From NCBI RefSeq assembly GCF_016617615.1, contig NZ_JAACYA010000002.1, positions 434,001-498,000 of the forward strand: DNA of 64,000 nucleotides, written 5' to 3'. Source of the stretch: Persephonella atlantica. GTDB taxonomy: Bacteria > Aquificota > Aquificia > Aquificales > Hydrogenothermaceae. The notes below the pieces were generated by a model. That model was given only the letters and a program-made list of their open reading frames with translations. It had not been told where the DNA came from and searched no databases. Position 1 is the first letter of the stretch; every line of letters starts with the position of its first letter. A program made the translations under genes and the position numbers. Shown here piece by piece: positions 35,797 through 43,735 of this stretch.

Positions 35797-36127
35797 TTAC
35801 TTTTTCCCTGTTATTTTTTATTAGTTTAAACAAATTCCTATTTGGTGCTGTCTTGTAGTTTAGTTTTTCTCTATCTATTATCTGTATTCCTGCATCTACT
35901 TCAAGGGCTGATAAAATTTTTGCTACAGTTTTTAAGGATATGTTTTCTCCACTAAAAATTTTTGTAATGTATGCAGGTGAAACTCCCATTCTTTCCGCAA
36001 GCTGTTTTTTGTTAAGCCCTTTTTCAAGCATGAATTGTTTCAGATAGTATGATAAATCTAAAAGCAGACCTTCGTATATAAAATCTACATCGTATTTATC
36101 TTTTTCTAACCAATCTTTTAAAATCAT
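35765..36127 (-). CDS. HigA-like antitoxin with C-terminal tail
   Basis: XRE-family DNA-binding protein of 120 residues. HTH about 35-85: LNKKQLAERMGVSPAYITKIFSGENISLKTVAKIL. About 30 residues follow the HTH (KLNYKTAPNRNLFKLIKNNREKVNESEVFTTAA); in chaperone-dependent antitoxins such a tail is the chaperone-addiction (ChAD) segment. Ribosome site AGGAGG 6 bases before ATG. Overlaps the toxin gene by 32 bases and the SecB-like gene by 32 bases. Confidence 0.85.
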   Translation of the reverse strand: MILKDWLEKDKYDVDFIYEGLLLDLSYYLKQFMLEKGLNKKQLAERMGVSPAYITKIFSGENISLKTVAKILSALEVDAGIQIIDREKLNYKTAPNRNLFKLIKNNREKVNESEVFTTAA

Positions 36128-36470
36128 CTTTTACCTCCTTTGCAATCTCACAGGCTTTTTCAATATCAGCCCGTTTTTGTTTTGACATATTTTTTTGAAC
36201 TCTCCAAAAGTGGAGAATTAATATGTTTGTATCCTCCACATAACAAGCCAATCTATACGGTTTTACCTTCAGTTCAAACAAATTTTCGCAGCCTTTAATA
36301 CTTTCCCACTTTTCAGGCTTATTCGGTATTCTCTCTGCCAATCTTGCTATATTTGATTTAATCTTTTTAACGACTACTTTATCTTTTAAATTGTCAATGT
36401 CTTTAACTACACTTTTCAAAATATATACCCTAAATATCTTATCGTCAGTAATCAGTAAAATTTTAGCCAT
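36096..36470 (-). CDS. HigB/RelE-type toxin of the TAC system
   Basis: RelE-superfamily protein of 124 residues: FRVYILKSVVKDIDNLKDKVVVKKIKSNIARLAE, a core sheet ENLFELKVKPYRLACYVEDTNILILHFWRVQKNMSK and a basic helix end. Expected to cleave mRNA on the ribosome. First gene of toxin-antitoxin-chaperone, with the palindrome TTTAAC-N6-GTTAAA directly before its ATG. The frame is intact, unlike the nearby relE copy. Confidence 0.82.
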   Translation of the reverse strand: MAKILLITDDKIFRVYILKSVVKDIDNLKDKVVVKKIKSNIARLAERIPNKPEKWESIKGCENLFELKVKPYRLACYVEDTNILILHFWRVQKNMSKQKRADIEKACEIAKEVKDDFKRLVRKR

Positions 36471-36471
36471 T

Positions 36472-36489
36472 TTTAACCTATAAGTTAAA
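36472..36489. promoter_or_regulatory. Putative operator of the TAC operon
   Basis: TTTAAC-CTATAA-GTTAAA, a perfect 6+6 dyad overlapping the ribosome-site region of the toxin gene. The position fits autoregulation by the HTH antitoxin. Confidence 0.45.
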
Positions 36490-36529
36490 TTTATTGTAAA
36501 TTATTTTTATTGCAATAGCAAGTAAAATT

Positions 36530-36826
36530 TTAAATTTTACAAATTATATATGGGATTTGCTTATCTCCTAAAGGATTGTACCCTTCTCGTATGGTCTCAA
36601 AAGTTTTATCTAATAAATCTAAATTGGAAATATTCTCAGCACTAAATAGTTTCCATCCTTCTATTTTTCCACTTTCACTAAATCCGCCTATCTGGTAAGC
36701 TCTTAACTTATAGTTTCCTTTGTTATCTGTACCAAAGGCATATGGTTCTACAATTCTTTCTAACCCTTTGTAATTAAATGAAATAATTCTCTTCTTTTCA
36801 ATAGCTTCACATATAATTTCTTTCAT
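36530..36826 (-). CDS. Stand-alone WYL-domain protein
   Basis: Protein of 98 residues that is essentially one WYL domain: AIEKKRIISFNYKGLERIVEPYAFGTDNKGNYKLRAYQ and GWKLFSAENISNLDLLDKTFE. WYL domains bind nucleotides or nucleic acid and often regulate defence systems; here there is no HTH. It starts 1 base after the OLD nuclease stop, so it is its operon partner. Proposed role: regulator or effector-sensor of the nuclease. Confidence 0.8.
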   Translation of the reverse strand: MKEIICEAIEKKRIISFNYKGLERIVEPYAFGTDNKGNYKLRAYQIGGFSESGKIEGWKLFSAENISNLDLLDKTFETIREGYNPLGDKQIPYIICKI

Positions 36827-36827
36827 T

Positions 36828-38639
36828 TTAACTCTCCCTTAACTTATTTAAAATTTCTTTTATTACTTGTGGTAGCTTTTCAAAGTTATCTTCCTTAGAA
36901 AAATATTCAGCTAACGCTTTTGGCAGTTCTTCTACTTTATCAACCTGATATTTATCGCAAAAATCTTTACTAAATTTTGCTGAATCTGATTTTAATTTCT
37001 CAATATCCTCAATAGAGCAATCTTTCTTATTTAATATATCATGTAATATATTGTATAAATCCTCACAGGAAAAGCTATCTTCAAATTCTTTATTTCCTAT
37101 ATAAAAAACATTATTCTCTGGAAGACCTTTTTCTACAAATTTATGAATTTTATTGTATGTTTTGTGACTTGTGTTAGTCCTTACATCATTATCTGCTAAA
37201 ATATATATATCTTTTAAGGGAAAGTTCATTACAGAAGTAATTAATTCTATTGCTTGAGGGAAATTATTTATGCTGTTTGCACTTAATATTTTTATAAAAT
37301 CTCCATAAGGTGTATTTCCGTATTTCTTTAAATAAAGAGTTTCAAAGAAATTGACTTCAGAAATCCCTTCAACTATAAGTATTTTTCTTGCAAAGAAAAG
37401 TAATATATTTTCAATCCCTAAATCTTCCTTTAAGATTTTATCTATCTCTAAACTATTTTCTGATTTGAAGTGTTCTACCTTAGATAGATTTTCATCAAGC
37501 CGAACGAATTTTATCTGAGTTGGTTTCAAAGAGTTTATGATAAAAGGGGAGTGTGTAGTTAGAATTATTTGTTTGTCTATACCATAATTTTTAAATAATT
37601 TTAATAAATCCCTCTGAGCTTTAACATGTAAATGTGTATCTGGCTCATCAAAAATAAAAATTTTAATTTCATTTTCATTAATTTTTTCTTTAAATTTTTC
37701 TTCCAAAAGAGCCATAGTTATCCTTCTCTTAGTTCCATCTCCTTTTTTTTGAGTATTAATTGCATTTCCATATTCATCTTTTAATAAAACCTTAAAGGAT
37801 ACGTTTAAGGATGGATTTGTATAGTTTTTTTCTACATGTATTTTTAAATTTTCCTTATTTAAATAATTTTTCAATTTTTCTTCCAAAGGAGATAAATCCT
37901 TTTCCCTTTCTCTTAAACTATTTTCAATTTTTCTATCCAATAAGTCTTTTAGTGGTATTTTCTCTTCTTTAATATCTACCGTTTCTTGCCAAATTTTTGT
38001 TTTTATGTCAGAAAAAAATAGTTTTTCTATTGTATTTTCAATATTATCTATATTTTTCCCATCCAAATAATAAACAGAAATAGTAAAACCTCTTTCAATT
38101 TTAATTTTATTGTTTTCTTCATTTTCGTTGATTTTGTTTTCTATATTACTTATTATTGTCTCAACTTTTGAATTAATCCGAAATGTTTCACCCAAATTTT
38201 TGGAAAGTCTCTTTAATCTTTCTATAAAATTTATATAATCGTCATTTTCAAGTTGATTAATTTGCTTGTCTATTATTTCCTTTTCTTCGAAAAACTCTTT
38301 TATTTCTCTTATCTCTCTATCTAAATATTCTTTTTCATAATATGTAGACACTGAAGGGTTATTAGGTTTTTCTTTTTGATAAATTTTTCCTATTTCAACA
38401 CCATTAGATAGCTCAAGTTTAATAACTATTTCTTCTTCTGTGTAGTCACCATTCTTATAAAAATCATCTGGATCAATTTTATAAAGAGTCTCACTATCAG
38501 AAAAAGCCCTTATGCAGTCTAAAATAGATGTTTTTCCTGCATCATTTTCTCCAACAATACAGGTTATATCTTCATTAAATTCTATTTCTAAATCCTTTAA
38601 ACTACGAAAATTTTTCACTGAAAGTTTTTTTATTTTCAT
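36828..38639 (-). CDS. OLD-family ATPase/TOPRIM endonuclease
   Basis: Protein of 603 residues. The N-terminal ABC-type ATPase has Walker A GENDAGKTS, a Lys/Glu-rich coiled-coil insertion (about 105-300), and Walker B/D-loop IFIFDEPDTHLH with TTHSPFIINS. The C-terminal TOPRIM domain (about 400-520) has ILIVEGISEVNFFETL (catalytic Glu) and YILADNDVRTN (DxD). This is the class of P2 OLD and GajA. The partner is a WYL protein with no UvrD helicase, so it is not Gabija. AT-rich codon use and the location among toxin-antitoxin genes suggest an acquired anti-phage module. Confidence 0.88.
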   Translation of the reverse strand: MKIKKLSVKNFRSLKDLEIEFNEDITCIVGENDAGKTSILDCIRAFSDSETLYKIDPDDFYKNGDYTEEEIVIKLELSNGVEIGKIYQKEKPNNPSVSTYYEKEYLDREIREIKEFFEEKEIIDKQINQLENDDYINFIERLKRLSKNLGETFRINSKVETIISNIENKINENEENNKIKIERGFTISVYYLDGKNIDNIENTIEKLFFSDIKTKIWQETVDIKEEKIPLKDLLDRKIENSLREREKDLSPLEEKLKNYLNKENLKIHVEKNYTNPSLNVSFKVLLKDEYGNAINTQKKGDGTKRRITMALLEEKFKEKINENEIKIFIFDEPDTHLHVKAQRDLLKLFKNYGIDKQIILTTHSPFIINSLKPTQIKFVRLDENLSKVEHFKSENSLEIDKILKEDLGIENILLFFARKILIVEGISEVNFFETLYLKKYGNTPYGDFIKILSANSINNFPQAIELITSVMNFPLKDIYILADNDVRTNTSHKTYNKIHKFVEKGLPENNVFYIGNKEFEDSFSCEDLYNILHDILNKKDCSIEDIEKLKSDSAKFSKDFCDKYQVDKVEELPKALAEYFSKEDNFEKLPQVIKEILNKLRES

Positions 38640-38783
38640 TCCCCCTAACCTCCAGGTGAGTTTTTGTTTTAATCCTTGAAGTTAATGTCTCTTTTTAACT
38701 TTTTTTAACTAAAATTTTACCTTAAATATAATTGGATTTTATATCTAAAATGTTGATTATTAAGTTGCAGGTTGGAAATTTTA

Positions 38784-38803
38784 GTATATACTTGTATATA
38801 TAC
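38784..38803. promoter_or_regulatory. Putative operator of mazEF
   Basis: GTATATA-CTTGTA-TATATAC, perfect 7+7 dyad 20 bases upstream of the mazE start. AbrB-type antitoxins such as MazE commonly bind such sites to autoregulate. Confidence 0.45.
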
Positions 38804-38823
38804 CTTTTCATGGAGTTGATGTT

Positions 38824-39063
38824 ATGATTACAATTAACAAATGGGGTAATTCTCAAGGAATAAGAATACCTAAGAGTTATCTGAAAAAATTAGGCTTAGA
38901 AGTAGGAGATGAAGTTGAAATAAGAGTTGAAGATGAAAAACTTGTTATTATTCCGGTCAAGAAAAAAAGAAAACCAAAGTTAGATATAAACAAGTTATTC
39001 AAAGAAAAGTATGAGAAAAACAAAGAGTATCAGTGGGGGAAAGCAGGTAAAGAAGTATGGTAG
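38824..39063 (+). CDS. mazE: MazE-like antitoxin
   Basis: AbrB/MazE-fold antitoxin of 79 residues: ITINKWGNSQGIRIPKSYLKKLGLEVGDEVEIRVEDEKL, followed by a basic linker and toxin-wrapping tail ending YQWGKAGKEVW. Overlaps mazF by 7 bases. Ribosome site GGAG 8 bases before ATG. It is the only + strand operon in the accessory tract. Confidence 0.9.
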   Translation: MITINKWGNSQGIRIPKSYLKKLGLEVGDEVEIRVEDEKLVIIPVKKKRKPKLDINKLFKEKYEKNKEYQWGKAGKEVW

Positions 39064-39392
39064 ATTACATTCCTAAAAAAGGAGATATAATCCATCTGAA
39101 TTTTGACCCGTCATTAGGACACGAACAAAAGGGGAATAGATATGCGATTGTTGTAAGCCATTATATTTTTAATAAAAATACTGGAATGTGCTTTGCTATC
39201 CCTATAACTTCAAAATGTAAAGACTACCCTACACAGGTCTATATTGAAGCCGGGAAAATAAAAGGTTGTGCATTAATAGACCAGCTAAAAAGCATTGATT
39301 ACAAAGTCAGAAAAGTTGTTTTTAAAAGTAAACTTCCTGACAGTCAGTTAGAAAAAATCCTTGATATTATAGAGGCTATTATTTTTTCATAA
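39057..39392 (+). CDS. mazF: MazF-like mRNA interferase
   Basis: Toxin of 111 residues: PKKGDIIHLNFDPSLGHEQKGNRYAIVVSH (PemK/MazF start with the conserved Arg), AIPITSKCKDYPTQVYI, and GCALIDQLKSIDYKVRKVVF. The catalytic Arg and Thr/Ser positions are present. Frame intact, cognate antitoxin upstream. Confidence 0.9.
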   Translation: MVDYIPKKGDIIHLNFDPSLGHEQKGNRYAIVVSHYIFNKNTGMCFAIPITSKCKDYPTQVYIEAGKIKGCALIDQLKSIDYKVRKVVFKSKLPDSQLEKILDIIEAIIFS

Positions 39393-39403
39393 TACAGAGA
39401 CTT

Positions 39404-39826
39404 TTAAAGTTCTTTAATCTTTAAAATCTTCAAAAATTCAACAGGTTCATATATAGGAATTTCATTCATTTTAAAATCTCTTATATTTCGTGTTATTACT
39501 ACATCTACATTAGAATGGATAGCAGAAGAATAAATCACCGCATCTTCAAAATCTTTAAATTTTAAATTTTTCGCTGTTTCTAATACTATTCTATTGACTG
39601 GTGCTATTTCAAATAAAGAGAAAAGTAAATCTAAGGATTTATCCGCCTCTCTTTTTGATAATGATTTGGTTATTAAATAGTAAATCGTTGTTATAGTTGT
39701 AGCACATAATAAACCTGTTAATTTACCTTTTTCTATCTGAGAAATTAATATACCTGCCTGAGTTGAAAAAGGTTCTCTATCTAATAGCAAGTCTAAAATA
39801 ACATTTGTATCTACTAAAATTCTCAT
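39404..39826 (-). CDS. vapC: VapC PIN-domain toxin
   Basis: PIN RNase of 140 residues with the full acidic set: VDTNVILDLLLDREPF, TITTIYYLI (E absent, Thr-rich), KFKDFEDAVIYSSAI and VVITRNIRDFKMN. This is the VapC subfamily usually paired with DUF6364/ribbon-helix-helix antitoxins. Its start overlaps the antitoxin stop by 4 bases. Convergent with mazF. Confidence 0.88.
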   Translation of the reverse strand: MRILVDTNVILDLLLDREPFSTQAGILISQIEKGKLTGLLCATTITTIYYLITKSLSKREADKSLDLLFSLFEIAPVNRIVLETAKNLKFKDFEDAVIYSSAIHSNVDVVITRNIRDFKMNEIPIYEPVEFLKILKIKEL

Positions 39827-40056
39827 AAATATTTATCCTGTAAATGTTTTTTGTAGTCCTCTTCTTTAATATTTTTGTTTTTTAGCAGTCCTTTAAGTTT
39901 CTTAACTGTAGGCGTTAGCTCTTTTTTTTCTTCTCCTGTTAGGGATTTGAAATAACTTTCAACTAATTTTGATACAGAATATCCTTTTTCTTTTGAGAGT
40001 TTCTTGATTTTTTCAATAAGCTCTTCTTCTATTCTTAGGGTTAATTTTGATTTCAT
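39823..40056 (-). CDS. vapB: Ribbon-helix-helix antitoxin (DUF6364-like)
   Basis: 77 residues: KSKLTLRIEEELIEKIKKLSKEKGYSVSKLVESYFKSL, an RHH DNA-binding domain, followed by LTPTVKKLKGLLKNKNIKEEDYKKHLQDKYL, the toxin-binding tail. Start chosen at ATG 40056 with AAGGAG 7 bases ahead; a GTG three codons upstream overlaps that site. Partner of the overlapping VapC. Confidence 0.85.
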   Translation of the reverse strand: MKSKLTLRIEEELIEKIKKLSKEKGYSVSKLVESYFKSLTGEEKKELTPTVKKLKGLLKNKNIKEEDYKKHLQDKYL

Positions 40057-40072
40057 TTTTCTCACTCCTTGA

Positions 40073-40103
40073 TGACGTCCAAATTATATTAATACATACG
40101 TCA
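40073..40103. promoter_or_regulatory. Putative vapBC operator/promoter
   Basis: TGACGT (40073-40078) and ACGTCA (40098-40103) form a dyad flanking a TATAAT (minus strand) just upstream of the RHH antitoxin. The RHH protein would bind the two arms and cover the -10 box. Confidence 0.45.
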
Positions 40104-40151
40104 AAAATGCTAACATTTCAATCTGTTTTAGTATTGTTCTGTCAATTTATC

Positions 40152-41150
40152 CTAACATATCCTTGGCAGAAGCTCTCCTGCTGGAGGTTCCATTATTCTT
40201 TTTGAGCCGTATGGGGATTTTAGGATTACTTTTCCTGTGTAATCAGACACTGCTTTTCCTATAATCTGAGCATCTTTTCCAAGTGGATGGTTTTTCATAA
40301 TAGACAGAGTTTTTTCCGCCTCTTCTTGGGGAACAGCTATTATCAGTTTTCCTTCGTTTGCAAGGGTGTAGGGTTCAAGTCCCAGCAGTTCACAAAGTCC
40401 CTGAACTTCATCTTTTACAGGTATATTTTCTTCTTCTATTTCTATTCCGATATTTGACTGCTCTGCCCATTCGTTTAAAACTGCTGACAGTCCTCCCCTT
40501 GTAGGGTCTCTCATTGCTTTTATTGTTATGTTTTCTTTTATCAGTGCTTCCACCAACGGCCAGAGGGTTTCACAGTCTGACTGAAGTTCCCCTTCCATAT
40601 CTATCTCTTCCCTTTGTGCCATTATACAGGCTCCGTGGTCTCCTATTGTTCCAGAGGTTATGATAATGTCTCCTTCCTGTATGTTGTGGGCTGAAATTCC
40701 CTCATAAACAATCTCTCCTATTCCTGTTGTGTTTATAAAAATCCTGTCTGCTGAGCCTTTTGGGACTACTTTTGTGTCTCCTGTTATTATATGAACGCCA
40801 GATTTTTTCATTTCCTGTGCCATTGAACTGACTATCCTTTCTAAATCTTCAAATGGCAGTCCTTCCTCTATGATAAATGAACAGCTCAGATATTTTGGTC
40901 TTGCCCCCATCATAGAAATGTCATTAACTGTTCCGGCAATTGCTAACTTTCCAATGTTTCCCCCTTTAAAAAATATTGGTGAAACTGTAAAAGAGTCTGT
41001 TGTAAAGGCAAGTTTAGAGTTTGTTTCAAAAACAGCTGCATCTTCCATTTTTTCTAATATAGGATTGGAAAAATGCTTAAAGAACAGCTCTTTTATCAGT
41101 TTTTGTGTTTCTTCTCCACCACCACCGTGGGATAGGAGTATCTGTTTCAT
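40152..41150 (-). CDS. hypE: HypE, hydrogenase maturation (CN ligand)
   Basis: About 332 residues of the PurM-like superfamily. N-terminal SHGGGGEETQKLIKELF, LAFTTDSFTVSP, GTVNDISMMGARP, and the C-terminal tail ending PRIC; that Cys receives carbamoyl from HypF and is dehydrated to thiocyanate. Start at ATG 41150 with GAGG 5 bases before; a GTG two codons earlier overlaps this site. One of the two TA pairs in the hyp operon ends just before it (gap of 7 bases). Confidence 0.95.
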   Translation of the reverse strand: MKQILLSHGGGGEETQKLIKELFFKHFSNPILEKMEDAAVFETNSKLAFTTDSFTVSPIFFKGGNIGKLAIAGTVNDISMMGARPKYLSCSFIIEEGLPFEDLERIVSSMAQEMKKSGVHIITGDTKVVPKGSADRIFINTTGIGEIVYEGISAHNIQEGDIIITSGTIGDHGACIMAQREEIDMEGELQSDCETLWPLVEALIKENITIKAMRDPTRGGLSAVLNEWAEQSNIGIEIEEENIPVKDEVQGLCELLGLEPYTLANEGKLIIAVPQEEAEKTLSIMKNHPLGKDAQIIGKAVSDYTGKVILKSPYGSKRIMEPPAGELLPRIC

Positions 41151-41157
41151 GGCCACC

Positions 41158-41565
41158 TCATTTTTTAAATGGATTTATGATTTTTAACTGGTTTTCTATT
41201 GTCTGATTATGTTGCATGTCTTCTGAATATAAAATTAAACAATTATTTTCCAAAGCTGTAGCAATAATTAAACTATCATAATAGCTGTATTTATACTTTT
41301 CTTTTATATTATGGGCTAATTTTATTGTGTTTATGCTGAAATTTACAATTTCAAGGTTTTCTTCTAATTCATTTATGAGTTTTAATATTAGAGGTGCAGT
41401 TAGATTAAATTTTTTGTACAGAATATTAGAAAGCTCGTTTATGACCTGTATAGATATTACAGATTCATTAGAAAAAATTATCTTGTTTGCTAATTTGCTT
41501 TTATTAGGCTCATCTTCTGAGTAAGCATAAATTAAAACATTTGTATCTATAAAAACTTTTTTCAT
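41158..41565 (-). CDS. vapC: VapC PIN toxin inserted in the hyp operon
   Basis: PIN-domain protein of 135 residues: KVFIDTNVLIYAYSEDEPNKSK (first Asp), VINELSNIL (Glu), YSYYDSLIIATALE (Asp), LYSEDMQH (last Asp). All four catalytic acids are present. It lies between its antitoxin (ATGA overlap) and hypE on the same strand, so it should be co-transcribed with hydrogenase maturation genes. Confidence 0.88.
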   Translation of the reverse strand: MKKVFIDTNVLIYAYSEDEPNKSKLANKIIFSNESVISIQVINELSNILYKKFNLTAPLILKLINELEENLEIVNFSINTIKLAHNIKEKYKYSYYDSLIIATALENNCLILYSEDMQHNQTIENQLKIINPFKK

Positions 41566-41729
41566 CTTTTTTCAGCTTCTTCCCTATCAAATTTAAAATT
41601 TTTAGTTTTAAGCTTAACTGCTGACAGTTTTCTTTCTTTTTCCTGCATTTTCTTAATGGCTTCCTGCAGGGTTTTTGCTTTGATTTTCATATTTATGTCT
41701 TCTTCTAACTCAATGATTATCTTTCCCAT
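41562..41729 (-). CDS. VapB-type antitoxin in the hyp operon
   Basis: Short gene of 55 codons, ATG at 41729 with AAGGAG about 6 bases before it. The product starts GKIIIELEEDINMKIKAK and ends KFDREEAEKR: an N-terminal strand-helix unit and charged tail as in small antitoxins of PIN toxins. Overlaps the vapC start (ATGA). Located 30 bases after the hypD stop. Confidence 0.75.
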   Translation of the reverse strand: MGKIIIELEEDINMKIKAKTLQEAIKKMQEKERKLSAVKLKTKNFKFDREEAEKR

Positions 41730-41759
41730 TGTTTTGCTCCTTAAAGAAGATTTATACCT

Positions 41760-42872
41760 TTAAACTAATTCTAATTTTCCATATTTATAATATGCTGCAC
41801 AGGCTCCCTCTGAAGAAACCATACATGAACCTAAAGGATTTTGAGGTGTGCAGGCAGTCCCAAATACTTTACACTCAAAAGGTTTTGCTACTCCTTTCAG
41901 TATATCTCCACATATACACAGTTTATGGTCGTCTATTGGCTGATTAGGGAGAATATCTGCAAAAACTTTCTCTGCGTCAAGTTCTGAGTACTCTTCTTTC
42001 AGCTTCAATGCTGAATACGGTATATCTCCTATTCCTCTCCACCTGAAAGTTTCCCTTGTTTCCATGTATTTGCTTACCATATCCTGTGCTTTTGTGTTTC
42101 CTTCCCAGCTTACAGCCCTTTTATACTGAATTTCTACTGCCCTCCTTCCTTCATTAAACTGTCTTATTATCCACAAGATACTTTCCATAATATCAACTGG
42201 TTCAAATCCTGCAACAACGACTGGTGTATTATAAAGGTCTACAATTTCCTGATAGATTTTTGCCCCTGTTATAACAGATACATGGGAAGGTCCTATAAAG
42301 GCATCTATTTTAGCCTCTCCACTGTCCATTATTGCTTTAATAGGTGGTGGGACTAATACATGGTTAATATGAAAGTAAACATTTTTCAGTCCAAGCTGTA
42401 ACACTTTTTCTATCAGTGCTGCTGTCATTGGTGTTGTCGTTTCAAAGCCGATGGCAAAATATATAACATTTTTGTCTGGATTTTCCTGTGCTATCTTTAA
42501 AACATCAAAGGGTGCATAAATCATTTTTATATTTTTCCCTTTTGCCCTTTCTTTCTGGAGAGAGCTTTTTGAACCGGGAACTCTAATCATATCTCCAAGT
42601 GTTGCAATAATATTATTCTCGTTCTGTGCTAATGCTATGGCGTGGTCTATTCTCTCTTTTGGCATTATACATACAGGACAGCCTGGACCGTGAATAAAAT
42701 CTATCTCTGGTGGAAGCAGTTGTTTCAGTCCGTATTTCATTATTGTGTGGGTATGTCCACCGCAGACTTCCATTATGTTTATGGGTTTTTTTAGCTCTTT
42801 TTCTATCTGTTTTGCAAGAGCTTTTATTCTTTTGCTGTCTCTAAAGTCTTTTATGTAGTCTACACTTGCCAT
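41760..42872 (-). CDS. hypD: HypD, Fe(CN)2CO assembly scaffold
   Basis: Fe-S protein of 370 residues. Signature MEVCGGHTHTIMKYGL (Cys for Fe ligand), HGPGCPVCIMP, FAIGFETTTPMTA, and C-terminal [4Fe-4S] cysteines in LCICGDILKG...CKVFGTACTPQNPLGSCMVSSEGACAAYY. Works with HypC to carry the iron with its CN and CO ligands. Lies between two TA modules: DUF5615 ends 4 bases before it and vapB starts 30 bases after it. Confidence 0.96.
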   Translation of the reverse strand: MASVDYIKDFRDSKRIKALAKQIEKELKKPINIMEVCGGHTHTIMKYGLKQLLPPEIDFIHGPGCPVCIMPKERIDHAIALAQNENNIIATLGDMIRVPGSKSSLQKERAKGKNIKMIYAPFDVLKIAQENPDKNVIYFAIGFETTTPMTAALIEKVLQLGLKNVYFHINHVLVPPPIKAIMDSGEAKIDAFIGPSHVSVITGAKIYQEIVDLYNTPVVVAGFEPVDIMESILWIIRQFNEGRRAVEIQYKRAVSWEGNTKAQDMVSKYMETRETFRWRGIGDIPYSALKLKEEYSELDAEKVFADILPNQPIDDHKLCICGDILKGVAKPFECKVFGTACTPQNPLGSCMVSSEGACAAYYKYGKLELV

Positions 42873-42876
42873 TGTT

Positions 42877-43236
42877 TTACTCCTGTTTCTTTATTCTAAT
42901 TTTGTTGTTGGATATAACAACTATTGATTCTTTTATAGGTTTCTTCTCAATTATTTCCAGAGATTTTAAAGTTTTTTCTGTTATTTCTTTCAGTTTTAGG
43001 TTTTTGAACCTTAAAAGAATTCTTCCTTCAGTGCTTTTAAGGGGATATTCAAAAATATCTGCAAAATCAGAGTCCATCGTTACAAGAACATATCTGTTTT
43101 CTTTACAAAATCTGAAAATCTCTAAATCGCTTTTTCCCTGAAGATTAGAATTTAAAACATATATTGATTCTGGATATTTCTTCACAATTTTATCGGCTAA
43201 CATTTTAGGAATGTTCTCATCAATCAGAAATTTCAA
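42877..43236 (-). CDS. DUF5615 PIN-like toxin in the hyp operon
   Basis: PIN-like protein of 119 residues of the DUF5615 (Mut7-C-like) family: KFLIDENIPKMLADKI, and VLVTMDSDFADIFEYP with the conserved Asp pair. Paired by a 17-base overlap with an upstream DUF433 antitoxin, the standard combination for this type II module. Sits between hypC and hypD. Confidence 0.87.
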   Translation of the reverse strand: MKFLIDENIPKMLADKIVKKYPESIYVLNSNLQGKSDLEIFRFCKENRYVLVTMDSDFADIFEYPLKSTEGRILLRFKNLKLKEITEKTLKSLEIIEKKPIKESIVVISNNKIRIKKQE

Positions 43237-43450
43237 TTAGTTCCTCTTTCATTTTTGTGTATTCGGAAGCAAATTTTATAGCCTCTAAAACTGCTTCTTT
43301 TTTTAGTAGTGGATAATTTTTTAGAATGTTTTCAACACTTTCTCCAGCAGATAACAGGTCTAACACAATATAAACAGGAATTCTTGTTCCTTTAAAAACT
43401 GGTTTTCCTCCGCATATTTCTGGATTTTTTTCTATATACTTAAACTTCAT
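43220..43450 (-). CDS. DUF433 antitoxin in the hyp operon
   Basis: 76 residues: IEKNPEICGGKPVFKGTRIPVYIVLDLLSAGESVENILKNYPLLKKEAVLEAI, the DUF433 HTH-like signature (ICGGKP-x-GTRIPV). Antitoxin of the overlapping DUF5615 toxin. Starts 30 bases after hypC stops. Confidence 0.9.
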   Translation of the reverse strand: MKFKYIEKNPEICGGKPVFKGTRIPVYIVLDLLSAGESVENILKNYPLLKKEAVLEAIKFASEYTKMKEELIEISD

Positions 43451-43480
43451 AACTTTCTCCTATCTGTTTTTATCTTTAAC

Positions 43481-43726
43481 CTATACCTCTTCTCCTTCCT
43501 CTTCAAGTTTCTGGATTATCTCCTCATAAACCTTCAGACTTTCCAATGCATCTTCTTCACTCATCTTTGTCATTGCGTATCCCACATGGATAAGAACATA
43601 ATCTCCAACTTCTACCGGTTCAGGCATAAGGTCAAGGGAAACCTTTCTTTTTACTCCCATTGTATCAACTATTGCAAAGTTATCTGGCAGTATCTCCACT
43701 ATTTTAGATGGTATTGATAGACACAT
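43481..43726 (-). CDS. hypC: HypC, hydrogenase maturation chaperone
   Basis: 81 residues, starting MCLSIPSKIVEI so that Cys2 (N-terminal after Met removal) can hold the Fe(CN)2CO unit; DTMGVKRKVSLDL and GDYVLIHVGYAMTKMSEEDA are family typical. It begins 9 bases after the HypF-like gene. Transfers the iron centre from HypD to the large subunit. Confidence 0.95.
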   Translation of the reverse strand: MCLSIPSKIVEILPDNFAIVDTMGVKRKVSLDLMPEPVEVGDYVLIHVGYAMTKMSEEDALESLKVYEEIIQKLEEEGEEV

Positions 43727-43735
43727 CTTTTCCTC

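Noticed and set aside
36828-38639. Gabija system
   Set aside because: The OLD protein resembles GajA but no UvrD-like helicase (GajB) is adjacent; the partner is a WYL domain.
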